Positions 17,624-29,276 are shown, counted from the first letter of the stretch. The stretch: DNA of 38,956 bases from an uncultured Prevotella sp. (GCA_934120735.1 CAKOVA010000015.1:1-38956); one strand, 5' to 3'. Notes: generated by a model not told the origin, from the letters alone. Made by a program: numbers and translations.

Positions 17624-19519
17624 TTATAGTTTACGTTTTTTTCTTTCGAGTTCTTCTCTTTTGCGTTGCATGGCTTGCTGCTGTTCCTGCATGGCTTGCA
17701 AACGAGCCGCCATGCCACTTAGCTTCTTCGGGTTTGCTTTATTCTCTTCATATCTTGCTTCGAGAATCTTGAGCAGCTTCTCATCGTTGGTCGTCTTACG
17801 CAAGGTCCACATGATGGCTGCACTGAAGAACAGTGAAACAAAGTAATAGAAGTTAAGACCTGATGAATAGTCGTTGAACATGAAGAAGAACATCACCGGC
17901 ATGAGATACATCATCCATTGCATCATCTTCATTTGTTCAGCTTGCTGTCCCACCATCTGATCGCGCTGCTGACGCATGGTCATCCAGCTATAGAGCACGT
18001 TGGCCACACAGAAAAGAATACAGGTAAGTGACAGGTGGTCACCAATGAGCCAAATGTTTCTGTTCCATTCAATCACTGGATCAAATGTACTCAAGTCGTT
18101 AATCCAAAGGAAACTTTCTCCACGTAGTTGAATGGCGTTTGGCACAAAGTTGAACATAGCAATCCAAATAGGCATCTGAATGAGCATCGGCAGACAGCCC
18201 GAAAGCGGACTCACGCCATATTTAGAATATTCTGCCATCATGGCTTGTTGCTTCTGCATCTGGTCTTCAGGCTTATTGTATTGAGCCGTGGCAGCCTCGA
18301 GTTTTGGTTTTAAGACTCGCATCTTGGCCGAACTCATGTAGCTCTTCTTAACCATTGGGAAGGTAATGACCTTTAATAATAAGGTGATTAAGATGAGTAC
18401 TACGCCCATGGGGAACCATTTGGATAGCCAATCGAATACATAGATGGTAAACCAACGGTTGATAATGCGGAACAATGGCCAGCCAAGATATACCAATCTT
18501 TGTAATTCGAGGTCTTTATTAAAAGTACTCTGTTGCTCAACTCGGTTGAGTAAACGGAAATCGTTTGGGCCGAAATAGAATTCAAATTCAGATGGTGTTT
18601 GCCCAGTTGGGTCAAAGAATGTCTTCAATTTCGCTTCATATTCTTTCAAGAAGCCACTGCCTTTCTGTTGTGGAATGCTGGTTAACAAGGCACCAGTATT
18701 AAATTCGTGCTTGGCAATCATCACAGCTGAGAAGAACTGGTTCTTGAAAGCAACCCAGTCAATCTTCTTATCGATTTGCTCATCTACTTTCTCTGAAGTT
18801 TCACTGAGCTTGTCTGTGCCACCATCTTCCTCATGATAAGTAAGGGTTGAATAGCGATTTTCAAACGTAAAACCTTTCTCCTGCTGCCTGCATTTGTCTT
18901 TCCAGTTCACGTTCATCACTTTCGTATCTGGCGCAAAAAGACCGTTCATGCCCATCACTTGCATGGACATGTGCAGAAGATAGTTTGGCCCTAATCTATA
19001 AGTCAGCACCATAGACTTTCCCTGACCCGCATTGGCGGTGAGCGTAACGGTTGAGTCTGTTTGTGCCGAAGGTTGGAAGAAGAGGTCTTGAGTAGCGATG
19101 TTGGCGTCTTTGGTGGATAGGGTGAAGTTCAAACTATGAACCTTTTCATCCAGCAACGTTACATCCTTATTTCCTTCTTTGTCCTTGAATCCCTTAATAA
19201 TAGCTTTGGTGACTGTTCCTCCTTTGGTGTTCAAAGTAAGTTGCAGTTTCTCGTTTTTCAAAACAATATCATGCGCCTCACCTTGCAAGGCTTCATGGAA
19301 AAGAGCCGTGGTGTCAGCTTCTTGCTTGGCTTTCTGTTCAGCCAAATGTTTGGCTTCCGCGTTCTTTCTGTTGGTTTCCGCCTTTTGCTTCATGACCGCA
19401 GCAATGGAGTCTTGGCGCATCATTTCAGCCTTTTGTTCGGAAGAGGGTTGCGACCACCAGCTGAATCCAATCAGCAGCAAACCCATCAGCACGAGTCCGG
19501 TAATAGTATTTTTATCCAT
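17624..19519 (-). CDS. yidC: Membrane protein insertase YidC
   Basis: The 631-aa insertase has the Gram-negative arrangement. Helix one covers residues about 6-22. A large periplasmic beta-domain follows (about 80-340), after an Ala/Lys-rich coiled linker (30-70). The conserved five-helix core starts near residue 345. Core landmarks are KKSYMSSAKMRVLKPK (about 391-406), with the groove-region arginine, and SPLSGCLPMLIQMPIWIAMF (about 437-456). It inserts inner-membrane proteins alone or with SecYEG. A basic, Gln-rich C-terminal tail (about 595-631) could contact ribosomes. It sits 7 bases after pyrG and 5 before dpp5. Confidence 0.96.
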   Translation of the reverse strand: MDKNTITGLVLMGLLLIGFSWWSQPSSEQKAEMMRQDSIAAVMKQKAETNRKNAEAKHLAEQKAKQEADTTALFHEALQGEAHDIVLKNEKLQLTLNTKGGTVTKAIIKGFKDKEGNKDVTLLDEKVHSLNFTLSTKDANIATQDLFFQPSAQTDSTVTLTANAGQGKSMVLTYRLGPNYLLHMSMQVMGMNGLFAPDTKVMNVNWKDKCRQQEKGFTFENRYSTLTYHEEDGGTDKLSETSEKVDEQIDKKIDWVAFKNQFFSAVMIAKHEFNTGALLTSIPQQKGSGFLKEYEAKLKTFFDPTGQTPSEFEFYFGPNDFRLLNRVEQQSTFNKDLELQRLVYLGWPLFRIINRWFTIYVFDWLSKWFPMGVVLILITLLLKVITFPMVKKSYMSSAKMRVLKPKLEAATAQYNKPEDQMQKQQAMMAEYSKYGVSPLSGCLPMLIQMPIWIAMFNFVPNAIQLRGESFLWINDLSTFDPVIEWNRNIWLIGDHLSLTCILFCVANVLYSWMTMRQQRDQMVGQQAEQMKMMQWMMYLMPVMFFFMFNDYSSGLNFYYFVSLFFSAAIMWTLRKTTNDEKLLKILEARYEENKANPKKLSGMAARLQAMQEQQQAMQRKREELERKKRKL

Positions 19520-19526
19520 TTCTTGA

Positions 19527-21152
<1,626 letters not shown>

Positions 21153-21177
21153 TTAAATGTCACAAAAATACAAGTTG

Positions 21178-21208
21178 CAAAGTTAGCATAAAATTGCGAA
21201 ACAAACAA
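21178..21208 (-). promoter_or_regulatory. Promoter of the pyrG-yidC-dpp5-MFS operon
   Basis: On the minus strand, TTG (21208-21206), a 20-base spacer and TAACTTTG (21185-21178) match the Bacteroidota consensus. The pyrG GTG is 43 bases downstream. Confidence 0.6.
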
Positions 21209-21229
21209 GCAACTGTCATTTTTTATTAT

Positions 21230-21237
21230 TACCTTTG
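21230..21237 (+). promoter_or_regulatory. -7 box of the DUF3078 gene
   Basis: TACCTTTG at 21230-21237 fits TAnnTTTG, 25 bases before the ATG at 21263. No TTG lies at the ideal -33 distance. Its position supports the downstream start over the in-frame ATG at 21122, which overlaps pyrG. Confidence 0.45.
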
Positions 21238-21262
21238 CATCCATACAAAACAATTCATAAAA

Positions 21263-22570
21263 ATGAAATTTAAAAGCACAGTGTTATTGTTCTTGTCCGC
21301 TCTTGCTATGAATGCTTATGGGGAGAGTTTACGTGGCGTTATACACCATCCTGTGGATACCGTTGCTCCTTTCGTAAAAACGTATACAGATTCTCTGAAA
21401 AACTATAAGATGCAGCTTGATTCGTTGCAGAAAGTCAATGCGTCATTGAACAGTTGGCTCAATGACAAGAATGGCAAATACTCGAGATTGTTTTTGCCTA
21501 TGACGTTTTATCATAACATCAGTCACAATCAGTTCCGGCTGTCAGAAGACCCAGTGACCAACTCTATGTTCAACGAAACGCTGGAGAGAGCTTTGCTCCG
21601 CGTTTATCTGAAGCGTCCTGATCTCGTTCGGAATACGCAGACACGTCTCGATGCGCAAGGCCTGGTCTCAACAAGTCAAGATGCAACCATCAAGACGAAG
21701 ACCGCCATCGTAGAAAAAGTGGCCCCTAAACCCACCGAAGCTTTACCTGTTCCAGTAGACGTAGTCATCAAAAAACCTAATTTCTGGAAGTTCTCTGGTG
21801 ATGGCTATCTGCAATTCCTGCAAAACTATGTGTCGGGCAACTGGTACAAGGCCGGCGAGAGTAACTATTCGATGCTGGGAACAGTGACGCTGAATGCCAA
21901 TTACAACAACAAACAGAAAGTGAAATGGGACAATAAACTGGAGATGAAATTAGGTTTCCAAACCTCCAAGAGTGATACCCTGCACGCGCTTAAAACACAT
22001 ACTGACGATATCAGATACACGAGCAACTTTGGCCTGCAAGCTACCAAGAGATGGTACTATTCCTTGCAACTTATTGCCAACACCCAGTTCATGCGTGGCT
22101 TTCGTAATAATGACGAGCGCGTGTACTCCGATTTTCTCTCTCCGTTGAACGTTGAATTATCCTTGGGTATGCGATACAATGTCGACTGGTTCAAGGGCAA
22201 ACTCAGGGGAAATGTCAACATAGCTCCGTTTGCCTACCATTATCGTTATGTGGGACGTGAAGATTTGGTAACAAGATTTGGTATCGAAAAAGGTAAACAT
22301 TCTGTAGACGACTATGGTTCGAGTATGAACATTGATCTCACCTGGAAGTTCTCTGATATGGTTCAATGGAAAACGCGCTTGTACGGTTATACCTCGTACA
22401 AACGTGCCGAAATAGAGTGGGAGAATACGCTCTCGGTGCAGTTCACCAAGTACCTCTCCACCAACCTGTACGTATATCCACGATTTGACGACAGTCGTAA
22501 GCGCGACGATCATCATGGCTACTTCATGTACAAGGAATACCTGTCTGTTGGACTTTCTTATTCTTTCTGA
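21263..22570 (+). CDS. DUF3078 family exported protein
   Basis: The 435-aa protein has a signal peptide (about residues 1-20, ending AYG-E). A coiled, polar stretch follows (about 40-170). From about residue 173 it has the DUF3078 pattern: FLQNYVSGNWYKAGESNYSM, then strands rich in alternating aromatics, ending SVGLSYSF. The alternating pattern and terminal Phe suggest an outer-membrane beta-barrel. No function is established for the family. An upstream in-frame ATG at 21122 is rejected because it overlaps pyrG and lies before the -7 box at 21230. The gene is divergent from pyrG and convergent with the clostripain gene. Confidence 0.82.
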   Translation: MKFKSTVLLFLSALAMNAYGESLRGVIHHPVDTVAPFVKTYTDSLKNYKMQLDSLQKVNASLNSWLNDKNGKYSRLFLPMTFYHNISHNQFRLSEDPVTNSMFNETLERALLRVYLKRPDLVRNTQTRLDAQGLVSTSQDATIKTKTAIVEKVAPKPTEALPVPVDVVIKKPNFWKFSGDGYLQFLQNYVSGNWYKAGESNYSMLGTVTLNANYNNKQKVKWDNKLEMKLGFQTSKSDTLHALKTHTDDIRYTSNFGLQATKRWYYSLQLIANTQFMRGFRNNDERVYSDFLSPLNVELSLGMRYNVDWFKGKLRGNVNIAPFAYHYRYVGREDLVTRFGIEKGKHSVDDYGSSMNIDLTWKFSDMVQWKTRLYGYTSYKRAEIEWENTLSVQFTKYLSTNLYVYPRFDDSRKRDDHHGYFMYKEYLSVGLSYSF

Positions 22571-22620
22571 TTTGAAAGAATTCTCAACCGCACGGGTTAG
22601 CGCTTTTCAGCTGATTGCAG

Positions 22621-22641
22621 AGCTTTCGCAAAAACGAAGCT
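22621..22641. terminator. Weak hairpin between convergent genes
   Basis: AGCTTTCG (22621-22628) and CGAAGCT (22635-22641) pair with one bulged T around a CAAAAA loop. It lies in the 98-base gap between the DUF3078 gene and the leftward clostripain gene. It is short and has no T-tract, so a terminator role is tentative. Confidence 0.35.
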
Positions 22642-22668
22642 GTTCCTGAGAAGACGTAAGGCGATAAC

Positions 22669-23901
22669 TTAATGTGTTGCTTTCCACCAGCCTGTTTGCT
22701 GCAATCCACGCGATGGTGCAACATGCAGGGTTGGGTCGGAAATGGTGATTCCGCTGAAGTTTTTAATCTTGATAAACTTGGGCTTTTCGTAGGGATAGAT
22801 AAACGAATAGATTGAATCCGTCACACTCTTGCTGCGTACAACCTTGGCCAATTGGGCTTTGAACGTTGCTTTCATTCTTTCGTCTTGGCACAGTTTGTCC
22901 ACATAATCGCCCAAATCAAAGAAGATGTTTGGTTTGAAACCATCCAGTACTTGGATGCTGTCTCGTTGTTTGTCGTCTAAGGTATAGACGGCATTGATGT
23001 CTCGCATGATGTTGGCCAGACCATCTACTTGACGGCAATCAATCACGGCAATGGCTCCAGAGGCCACCTTATAGTTTGAATAAAACTCATGAAACTTGTT
23101 TACTGCCGTGGCATAGTTGGGTACTGGTGTGGCCAAACTGGCCCACATGGAAGCGTAAGGCATGCCGATTGCAATGACTTCTGAGGTCGATCCAATTAAG
23201 AAGTTACATACATCTTTCAGCATGTAAGCCGTTTCTATGTTGGCCATGTAACAGTCGTCAAACAAGATATACTGCATTTTAGTACCCGTCTGGGCAATGC
23301 CCTCAGCCAGCACTTCGATGTCTGTCGCATAGTTTTCCAGGTCGTTCACGCTGCCAAAAAAGCGTGTCCGTTCCCATTGGGTCACGCGTTGCCGCGTCAT
23401 GAAGTGGTATTTCTTCGCCTGATATGGATAGTCCTTCCAGTTGGCCTTGTACGTCCAACCCGTTCCGTGGCACCCAATAATCATGGCATAGTTCAAGGCT
23501 TCAGCAGCCGACTTGGTGTCGTTGATGATTTCTGCGATACCGCTTGCTGTTGTGTATGCATGCCCCGAATAGGTCTTGATGGGTTGGTGTACTAACTCCT
23601 TGTTCTCATATTTTACCTCGTACAATTCCGATTCAGTGGCCGACTTGCTGAGGAAAACCACTAATCGTGAGTCTTTCAGCCCTTTCTTGGCTTTTATTCC
23701 CGACTCAATGCTGTCCAGGTTTTCCTTGAAAAAGTTATACAGCCCGCTGACATTCGAATCGCCTGACCAAGGCATGTAAACCAGTATGGTCTGCTTATTG
23801 AAGTCCTCAACGTTTACAGGCTCATCCTCGCTGCACGAAGAGAGTATCATCGTGCAGGCCAGGATTACCCACCAAAACAATCGTTTCCTGCTATTCATCA
23901 T
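22669..23901 (-). CDS. Clostripain family (C11) cysteine peptidase lipoprotein
   Basis: The 410-aa protein has a lipoprotein signal with lipobox LSSC and Cys23 as the lipidation site. The C11 catalytic dyad is recognisable as His145 in IIGCHGTGW and Cys217 in [10 protein letters not shown], both following hydrophobic strands of the caspase-like fold. Clostripain relatives cleave after basic residues, but specificity cannot be read here. It would act at the outer or inner membrane facing the periplasm or exterior. Its ATG overlaps the valS stop (ATGA, 23898-23901), so it is probably translated from the valS transcript, an odd pairing. The first two codons are both ATG. Confidence 0.85.
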   Translation of the reverse strand: MMNSRKRLFWWVILACTMILSSCSEDEPVNVEDFNKQTILVYMPWSGDSNVSGLYNFFKENLDSIESGIKAKKGLKDSRLVVFLSKSATESELYEVKYENKELVHQPIKTYSGHAYTTASGIAEIINDTKSAAEALNYAMIIGCHGTGWTYKANWKDYPYQAKKYHFMTRQRVTQWERTRFFGSVNDLENYATDIEVLAEGIAQTGTKMQYILFDDCYMANIETAYMLKDVCNFLIGSTSEVIAIGMPYASMWASLATPVPNYATAVNKFHEFYSNYKVASGAIAVIDCRQVDGLANIMRDINAVYTLDDKQRDSIQVLDGFKPNIFFDLGDYVDKLCQDERMKATFKAQLAKVVRSKSVTDSIYSFIYPYEKPKFIKIKNFSGITISDPTLHVAPSRGLQQTGWWKATH

Positions 23902-26540
23902 GATGTTTTATTTTTCAACTCTGCTATTGATTGGCGCAACGAGGCTATTTTCTCTTCCGAGTCGCTCTGTTTCTTACGCTCCAGTGCCACGACAGCTTCC
24001 GGTGCATTGGCCACAAACTTCTCGTTAGCGAGCTTTTTCTTGATGCCAGCCAAGAATCCTTCAAGGTGTTTGAGCTGATCTTCCTGTTTCTTGAGTTCGG
24101 CTGCTACGTCAATCAAGTTGCCCACCGGCACGGCAAATTCATCGGTACCCACCATGAATAGGGCTGCGTCTGCTGGCTTTTCTTCCGCCACCTCAATGTC
24201 TTTCAGGTTGGCCATCTTGGTGATGATGTCGTTATAAACCGCATGATTGTTGTTGGATATGGCGATGAGCTCCAGTTCGTCCTTTGGTGAAATGTTCTTT
24301 TGGTTGCGTACAGTGCGCACGCCACTCACGATTTGTTTCACCTTTTCGATGTCTTCTACCAGCGTCCGGTCAGCGTCCGTAGGCTCTGCGATGTCCAACT
24401 TCTCGCGCATAATCGATTCTCCTTCAGCGCGTGTGTACAGGTGTTGCCACAGTTCTTCGGTGATGAATGGCATGAAAGGATGCAGCATCTTGAGCAATAC
24501 ATCAAAGTACTTCAAGGTAGCCTCGTAGGTTGTTCGGTCAATGGGGGTACCGTAGGCCGGTTTGACCATTTCCAGATACCAACTTGAAAACTCGTCCCAG
24601 AACAGGCGATACACCACCATGAGGGCTTCAGAGATACGATATTTAGCAAACAGGTCGTTCACTTCTTCGTTTGTGGTGCGCAGTTTTGCCTCAAACCAGG
24701 CTGTCGCCAGTTTGCAGGCATTGGGCTGTTCGCCGTCAACCACTTCCCAACCTTTTACCAATCTAAAGGCATTCCAAATCTTGTTGTTGAAGTTGCGACC
24801 TTGCTCGCACAGGCTTTCATCGAAGAGGATGTCGTTGCCAGCCGGCGCACTGAGCATCATACCCATGCGCACACCGTCGGCTCCGTATTGGTCTATCAGC
24901 GAGATGGGGTCGGGAGAGTTGCCGAGGCTCTTGCTCATCTTGCGCCCTAACTTGTCACGAACAATGCCCGTGAAGTACACATGCTTGAAAGGCATCTGCC
25001 CTTTATACTCGTATCCGGCCATGATCATGCGTGCCACCCAGAAGAAGATGATATCGGGTCCGGTAATCAGGTCAGCCGTGGGGTAGTAGTAGTTGATTTC
25101 CTCGTTGTCGGGATGGTTGATGCCGTCAAAGAGTGAGATAGGCCATAGCCATGAGGAGAACCAGGTGTCCAGACAGTCGCTGTCTTGCTCCAGCTGTTCC
25201 ATGGTCAGCGCATTGTCCTTCTTTCGGGCCAGCTCCAGCGCTTCTTCCGCACTCTTGGCCACCACAACCTCTTGCTTGCCGTCTACCATGAAGTAGTAGG
25301 CTGGTATGCGATGTCCCCACCATAGCTGACGGCTAATGCACCAATCCTTGATGTTCTCCAGCCAGTGGCGGTAGGTGTTCTTATATTTTGATGGATAAAA
25401 TTGTATGTCATCGTCCATCACCGGCTGCAAGGCCAGGTCGGCAAAGTGTTGCATTTTGAGGAACCACTGTGTGGATAGCTTTGGCTCAATGGGCACGTTA
25501 GTACGCTCAGAATAGCCCACTTTGTTGTTATAGTCTTCCACCTTTTCCATCAATCCCGCTTTCTCCAGGTCTTTGGCAATTTGCTTGCGCACCTCCATAC
25601 GGTCCATGCCCACATACAGCCCAGCCGCTTCGGAGAGAGTACCGTTGTCGTTGAAGATGTCAATGGTTTGCAGTCCGTGTTTCAAACCTAAGGCGTGGTC
25701 GTTGATGTCGTGCGCCGGTGTCACCTTGAGGCAGCCCGTTCCGAACTCGATATCCACGTAGTCGTCTTCAATCACCGGAATCTCCCTGCCTACGAGTGGC
25801 ACGATGACGTGCTTACCCCTCAGCCATTGGTTCTTGGGATCGTTGGGGTTGATGCACATGGCCGTGTCACCCATGATGGTTTCTGGACGCGTGGTGGCCA
25901 CAACGGCATACTTGCCGTGTTCTTCCACAACGTTGTAGCGCAGGTAATACAGTTTGGAATGTTCGTCCTTGTAAATCACCTCCTCGTCACTGAGGGCCGT
26001 CTGAGCCTGTGGATCCCAGTTCACCATACGCACGCCGCGGTAGATGAGCCCCTTGTTGTAGAGGTCACAGAACACCTTGATGACGCTCTCCGAACGCTTC
26101 TCGTCCATGGTGAACGCCGTGCGGTCCCAGTCGCAAGAAGCGCCCAGGCGACGCAATTGCTTCAGGATGATGCCGCCGTGCTCGTGTGTCCAGTCCCATG
26201 CATGCTTCAAAAACTCATCTCTTGAAAGGTCAGTCTTGTTGATGCCCTGTTCTTTGAGACGTGCCACCACTTTGGCTTCTGTGGCAATCGACGCATGGTC
26301 TGTACCCGGTACCCAGCAGGCATTCTTGCCTTCCATGCGGGCGCGGCGCACCAAGATATCTTGAATGGTATTGTTGAGCATGTGCCCCATGTGCAAAACG
26401 CCAGTGACGTTGGGTGGAGGTATGACAACCGTATAAGGTTCGCGTCCGTCAGGTTTTGAACTGAAAAGTTTGTGGTTCAGCCAATACTCATACCATTTTG
26501 ATTCCACTTCTTTGGGATCATACTTACTTGCTAATTCCAT
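23898..26540 (-). CDS. valS: Valyl-tRNA synthetase
   Basis: The 880-aa class I synthetase charges tRNA-Val. The HIGH signature is HMGH (residues 50-53) in [13 protein letters not shown], and KMSKS lies at 534-538. An editing domain (CP1, about 200-400) includes [12 protein letters not shown], the family's ValRS/IleRS editing block. The C-terminal coiled coil (about 810-880, [13 protein letters not shown] onward) is the ValRS tRNA-binding arm. Length matches the bacterial family. It is divergent from mazG and shares a 4-base overlap with the downstream peptidase gene. Confidence 0.97.
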   Translation of the reverse strand: MELASKYDPKEVESKWYEYWLNHKLFSSKPDGREPYTVVIPPPNVTGVLHMGHMLNNTIQDILVRRARMEGKNACWVPGTDHASIATEAKVVARLKEQGINKTDLSRDEFLKHAWDWTHEHGGIILKQLRRLGASCDWDRTAFTMDEKRSESVIKVFCDLYNKGLIYRGVRMVNWDPQAQTALSDEEVIYKDEHSKLYYLRYNVVEEHGKYAVVATTRPETIMGDTAMCINPNDPKNQWLRGKHVIVPLVGREIPVIEDDYVDIEFGTGCLKVTPAHDINDHALGLKHGLQTIDIFNDNGTLSEAAGLYVGMDRMEVRKQIAKDLEKAGLMEKVEDYNNKVGYSERTNVPIEPKLSTQWFLKMQHFADLALQPVMDDDIQFYPSKYKNTYRHWLENIKDWCISRQLWWGHRIPAYYFMVDGKQEVVVAKSAEEALELARKKDNALTMEQLEQDSDCLDTWFSSWLWPISLFDGINHPDNEEINYYYPTADLITGPDIIFFWVARMIMAGYEYKGQMPFKHVYFTGIVRDKLGRKMSKSLGNSPDPISLIDQYGADGVRMGMMLSAPAGNDILFDESLCEQGRNFNNKIWNAFRLVKGWEVVDGEQPNACKLATAWFEAKLRTTNEEVNDLFAKYRISEALMVVYRLFWDEFSSWYLEMVKPAYGTPIDRTTYEATLKYFDVLLKMLHPFMPFITEELWQHLYTRAEGESIMREKLDIAEPTDADRTLVEDIEKVKQIVSGVRTVRNQKNISPKDELELIAISNNNHAVYNDIITKMANLKDIEVAEEKPADAALFMVGTDEFAVPVGNLIDVAAELKKQEDQLKHLEGFLAGIKKKLANEKFVANAPEAVVALERKKQSDSEEKIASLRQSIAELKNKTS

Positions 26541-26583
26541 TTGATGTATTTCTGCTTAAATAATAAATTCGTATAAATCGTTG

Positions 26584-26621
26584 CAAAATTACGAAAATTC
26601 AATTGAAAATGATTACTTTTG
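26584..26621. promoter_or_regulatory. Divergent -7 boxes for valS and mazG
   Basis: TAATTTTG on the minus strand (26591-26584) faces valS, and TACTTTTG on the plus strand (26614-26621) faces mazG. Both match TAnnTTTG. Neither has a TTG at the ideal -33 distance. Confidence 0.45.
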
Positions 26622-26641
26622 CCGTAATAAAATACACCTAT

Positions 26642-27538
26642 ATGCACACGAAAGAAGAAAAACTGGCGGCTTTTAGTCGTTTGCTCGATGTCCAAGAGCG
26701 ATTGCGAAAAGAGTGTCCTTGGGACAGAAAGCAGACCAATGAGAGCCTCAGACCCAATACGATAGAAGAGGTTTACGAACTTTGTGATGCGCTTTTGAAC
26801 GACGATAAGAAAAACATTTGCAAGGAGTTGGGCGATGTCATGGAACATGTGCTGTTCTATTCCATCTTAGGAGAGGAGACACGCGACTTCGATTTGGCAG
26901 ATGTATGCAACAAACAGGCCGACAAACTGATGTTCCGCCATCCGTTTATCGACTGGACAGGATGGGAGGGTGATCCCAAACAGGGAAGAACGGTCGAACG
27001 TGACTCATCGACCGACAACCCCAAGACGGAGCAACAGGTGGAACAAACCTGGGAGCAAATCAAGCAAAAGGAGAAAGATGGAAACAAAACAGTGCTATCG
27101 GGTGTGCCTGATTCGCTGCCATCACTCATCAAGGCTTACCGCATTCAGGACAAAGCCCGCAACGTAGGGTTCGACTGGAAACAGCGTGAAGACGTATGGG
27201 ATAAGGTGCGTGAGGAGTTGAAGGAGTTGGAGGTGGAATTGAATCAGCATAGTCAAGAGAAAGCAACGAGTGAACTCGGTGATTTTCTCTTCTCCGTCAT
27301 CAACGCCGCACGCTTGTATCATCTGAATCCGGAGAACGCTTTGGAAATGACTAACCAGAAGTTTATCCGTCGTTTCAACTATGTAGAACAGCAAACGTTG
27401 AAGAAAGGAAAGCAGTTGACTGATATGACGTTGGAGGAAATGGATAAACTATGGGTGGAAGCAAAGATGATGGAAAGGAAAGCAACCCATGCGACCAAAA
27501 ATAATGCATGCGATGCGGCTGCAAATGAAAGTCATTGA
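26642..27538 (+). CDS. mazG: Nucleoside triphosphate pyrophosphohydrolase MazG
   Basis: The 298-aa enzyme hydrolyses NTPs to NMP and pyrophosphate. Two MazG helical repeats are present: the first starts CPWDRKQTNESLRPNTIEEVYE (split here by eye), with Glu42, Glu43 and Glu46 as metal ligands and ELGD at 62-65. The second contains ELGDFLFSVINAARL. Start choice: the TTG at 26603 precedes the -7 box and is rejected in favour of the ATG at 26642, which gives the family N-terminus. The last ~20 residues, from MMERKATHA, extend beyond the usual end. The final codons, NESH and stop, are part of a 22-bp intergenic repeat unit. Confidence 0.93.
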   Translation: MHTKEEKLAAFSRLLDVQERLRKECPWDRKQTNESLRPNTIEEVYELCDALLNDDKKNICKELGDVMEHVLFYSILGEETRDFDLADVCNKQADKLMFRHPFIDWTGWEGDPKQGRTVERDSSTDNPKTEQQVEQTWEQIKQKEKDGNKTVLSGVPDSLPSLIKAYRIQDKARNVGFDWKQREDVWDKVREELKELEVELNQHSQEKATSELGDFLFSVINAARLYHLNPENALEMTNQKFIRRFNYVEQQTLKKGKQLTDMTLEEMDKLWVEAKMMERKATHATKNNACDAAANESH

Positions 27539-27586
27539 GTTTACACTCCAAAGTCATTGAGTTTGGCCTTCAAAGTCATTGAGTTT
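27528..27586. repeat. Three direct copies of the 22-bp lattice repeat
   Basis: AAAGTCATTGAGTTT occurs identically at 27528, 27550 and 27572, exactly 22 bases apart, with variable 7-base linkers. The first copy contains the mazG stop codon (27536-27538). A degenerate fourth unit may start at 27594. Confidence 0.85.
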
Positions 27587-27691
27587 GGTGGCCAATAGCA
27601 TAGGAATTACAATGTCGAAGAAATCACTTCTTTATTAATTCGTACAACAGGTTGTAAATCAAAGAAATAGAAAATATTAAAATAGATTATC

Positions 27692-28255
27692 ATGAAAAAG
27701 AGTATGAAAGGCTTAGTGGTTGTGGTTTTGACCACATTTTTAGTGATGGGATGTGTAGACCGTAAGCCCAAGCAAGTTGCAGATAAAGACGCAGCCTCCG
27801 TGGAAGAAACCAATAACGATTCTACCGTATATGGCGTATGCGGAGACGGTACGGCCATGCACACGCTGCAGATTATATCAGATGCAGGTGATACGCTGAT
27901 GTATATGTTGAACTCAGATGGTGACGTTATCTCTGATGTTCAGGGAGGTTTGATGGTTGGCGACCGACTGGCCATCGTAGGTGTTCAGTCCAACGGTGAA
28001 AGAGTGGCTCAGAAAGTCATCAATCTCACCACGCTCTTAGGCAAGTGGTCGAGTCTGGATAAGAACTTTGAGATACAAGAAGGCGGTGCGGTGCAGTCGT
28101 TCGTCAAGGCCGAGAGTAATCCTTGGACAACTTGGAAGATTCTCAACGGTAAATTGTTGCTGAATAAAGACACCTTCAGCGTGAACACCTTGGGTGCCGA
28201 CAGCCTCTATCTGGAGAACAATGAGGGCATCTTTGCCTACAGAAGACAACAATAA
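27692..28255 (+). CDS. Lipocalin-like domain lipoprotein
   Basis: The 187-aa protein has a lipoprotein signal with lipobox LVMGC and Cys21 as the lipidation site. An acidic Asn/Asp/Glu linker (about residues 29-45) follows. Residues 46-110 form a small beta domain (VYGVCGDGTAMHTL). Residues about 114-187 read LLGKWSSLDKNFEI and then short beta strands ending FAYRRQQ, the pattern of Bacteroidota lipocalin-like domains. Ligand and role are unknown. The ribonuclease Z gene starts 9 bases downstream in the same frame, so they are probably co-transcribed. Confidence 0.75.
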   Translation: MKKSMKGLVVVVLTTFLVMGCVDRKPKQVADKDAASVEETNNDSTVYGVCGDGTAMHTLQIISDAGDTLMYMLNSDGDVISDVQGGLMVGDRLAIVGVQSNGERVAQKVINLTTLLGKWSSLDKNFEIQEGGAVQSFVKAESNPWTTWKILNGKLLLNKDTFSVNTLGADSLYLENNEGIFAYRRQQ

Positions 28256-28264
28256 TCAAAGGCA

Positions 28265-29182
28265 TTGGAACCTTTTAAAATACATATTTTAGGTTGTGGC
28301 AGTGCCTTGCCCACGCTCAAACACAACGCCTCTTCGCAAGTGGTCGACATACGTGGGAAGCTTTTCATGGTCGACTGTGGCGAAGGTACGCAAGTGCAGT
28401 TGCGCCGTTCCAGGGTGAGTTTCACCCGTGTTCAAGCGGTGTTTATCAGTCACCTGCATGGCGATCATTGTCTGGGACTTATCGGTATGATTTCCACTTT
28501 CGGCATGTTGGGGCGTACGGCTACGTTGCATGTCTATGCGCCAGGCGAGTTTGAGCGGATGCTTCAGATGCAAATGGACATGTTTTGCAAGGGTCTTGAG
28601 TTTGAAGTGGTCTTCCATGCTGTTGACACCACCCAGCATCAGGTGATTTATGAGGATAAAAGTTTGACGGTAGCATCCATTCCTTTGGAGCATCGAGTGC
28701 CCTGTTGCGGTTTCCTGTTTAGGGAAAAACCGCTCTTACCACACATCCGTCGGGATATGATAGATTGCTATCAGATTCCCATTTCGCAAATCAACAACAT
28801 CAAGAATGGTGCCGATTGGACCACGGAGGATGGCGAATTGGTGGAAAACAGCCGACTGACCTATCCGGCTGAGGCACCTCGTAGCTATGCTTATTGCAGT
28901 GACACGCGGTACATCCCCACGCTCCACCAGCTGGTAAAGGGCGTGGATGTGTTGTACCATGAGTCGACCTACGATGCGGAACATGAAGCCCGCGCCAAAC
29001 TATATTATCACAGCACGGCCGCACAGGCTGCCCAGGTGGCTCTTGATGCGGGAGTGGGAAAATTGCTGTTGGGGCATTATAGCGCGCGGTATGATGATGA
29101 GAGTGTTATTCTGCGAGAAGCGCAGAAAATATTCCCAAACAGCTTTTTGACAGCCGAAGAAATGATTTTCGATGTTAAATAG
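28265..29182 (+). CDS. rnz: Ribonuclease Z
   Basis: The 305-aa metallo-beta-lactamase-fold enzyme trims the 3' trailer of tRNA precursors. The N-terminal GCGSALPT and the zinc motif HLHGDH (His63, His65, Asp67, His68 in SHLHGDHCLG) are clear. Further landmarks are the CGFLFREK insertion, the SDTRYIP block with its metal-ligand Asp, and LLGHYSARY near the end. The start is TTG at 28265: the frame is closed by the previous stop at 28253-28255 and no ATG occurs before the conserved N-terminus. Translation may be coupled to the lipoprotein gene. Confidence 0.95.
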   Translation: MEPFKIHILGCGSALPTLKHNASSQVVDIRGKLFMVDCGEGTQVQLRRSRVSFTRVQAVFISHLHGDHCLGLIGMISTFGMLGRTATLHVYAPGEFERMLQMQMDMFCKGLEFEVVFHAVDTTQHQVIYEDKSLTVASIPLEHRVPCCGFLFREKPLLPHIRRDMIDCYQIPISQINNIKNGADWTTEDGELVENSRLTYPAEAPRSYAYCSDTRYIPTLHQLVKGVDVLYHESTYDAEHEARAKLYYHSTAAQAAQVALDAGVGKLLLGHYSARYDDESVILREAQKIFPNSFLTAEEMIFDVK

Positions 29183-29196
29183 GGTTAAATACACAA

Positions 29197-29245
29197 TAAT
29201 ATTCAATGGTCATTCTTGAATATTACCTATAAATAACTATCTTTG
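29197..29245 (+). promoter_or_regulatory. Promoter of the envelope-stress-like operon, overlapped by a palindrome
   Basis: TTG (29216-29218), a 19-base spacer and TATCTTTG (29238-29245) fit the Bacteroidota consensus well. A perfect 10-bp inverted repeat, TAATATTCAA (29197-29206) and TTGAATATTA (29216-29225), covers the -33 TTG. It may be an operator, or the terminator of rnz. Confidence 0.6.
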
Positions 29246-29276
29246 CCTTGAAGTGAACACAAATGGTAGACATAAT

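Noticed and set aside
25695..26225. Rightward 176-aa frame within valS
   Set aside because: It is an antisense shadow of the synthetase catalytic and editing regions.
26603..26641. TTG start at 26603 for mazG
   Set aside because: It precedes the -7 box TACTTTTG at 26614-26621. The ATG at 26642 matches the family N-terminus.
27528..27586. CRISPR array
   Set aside because: Repeats are 15 bases with 7-base linkers, so there is no room for spacers, and no cas genes are present.
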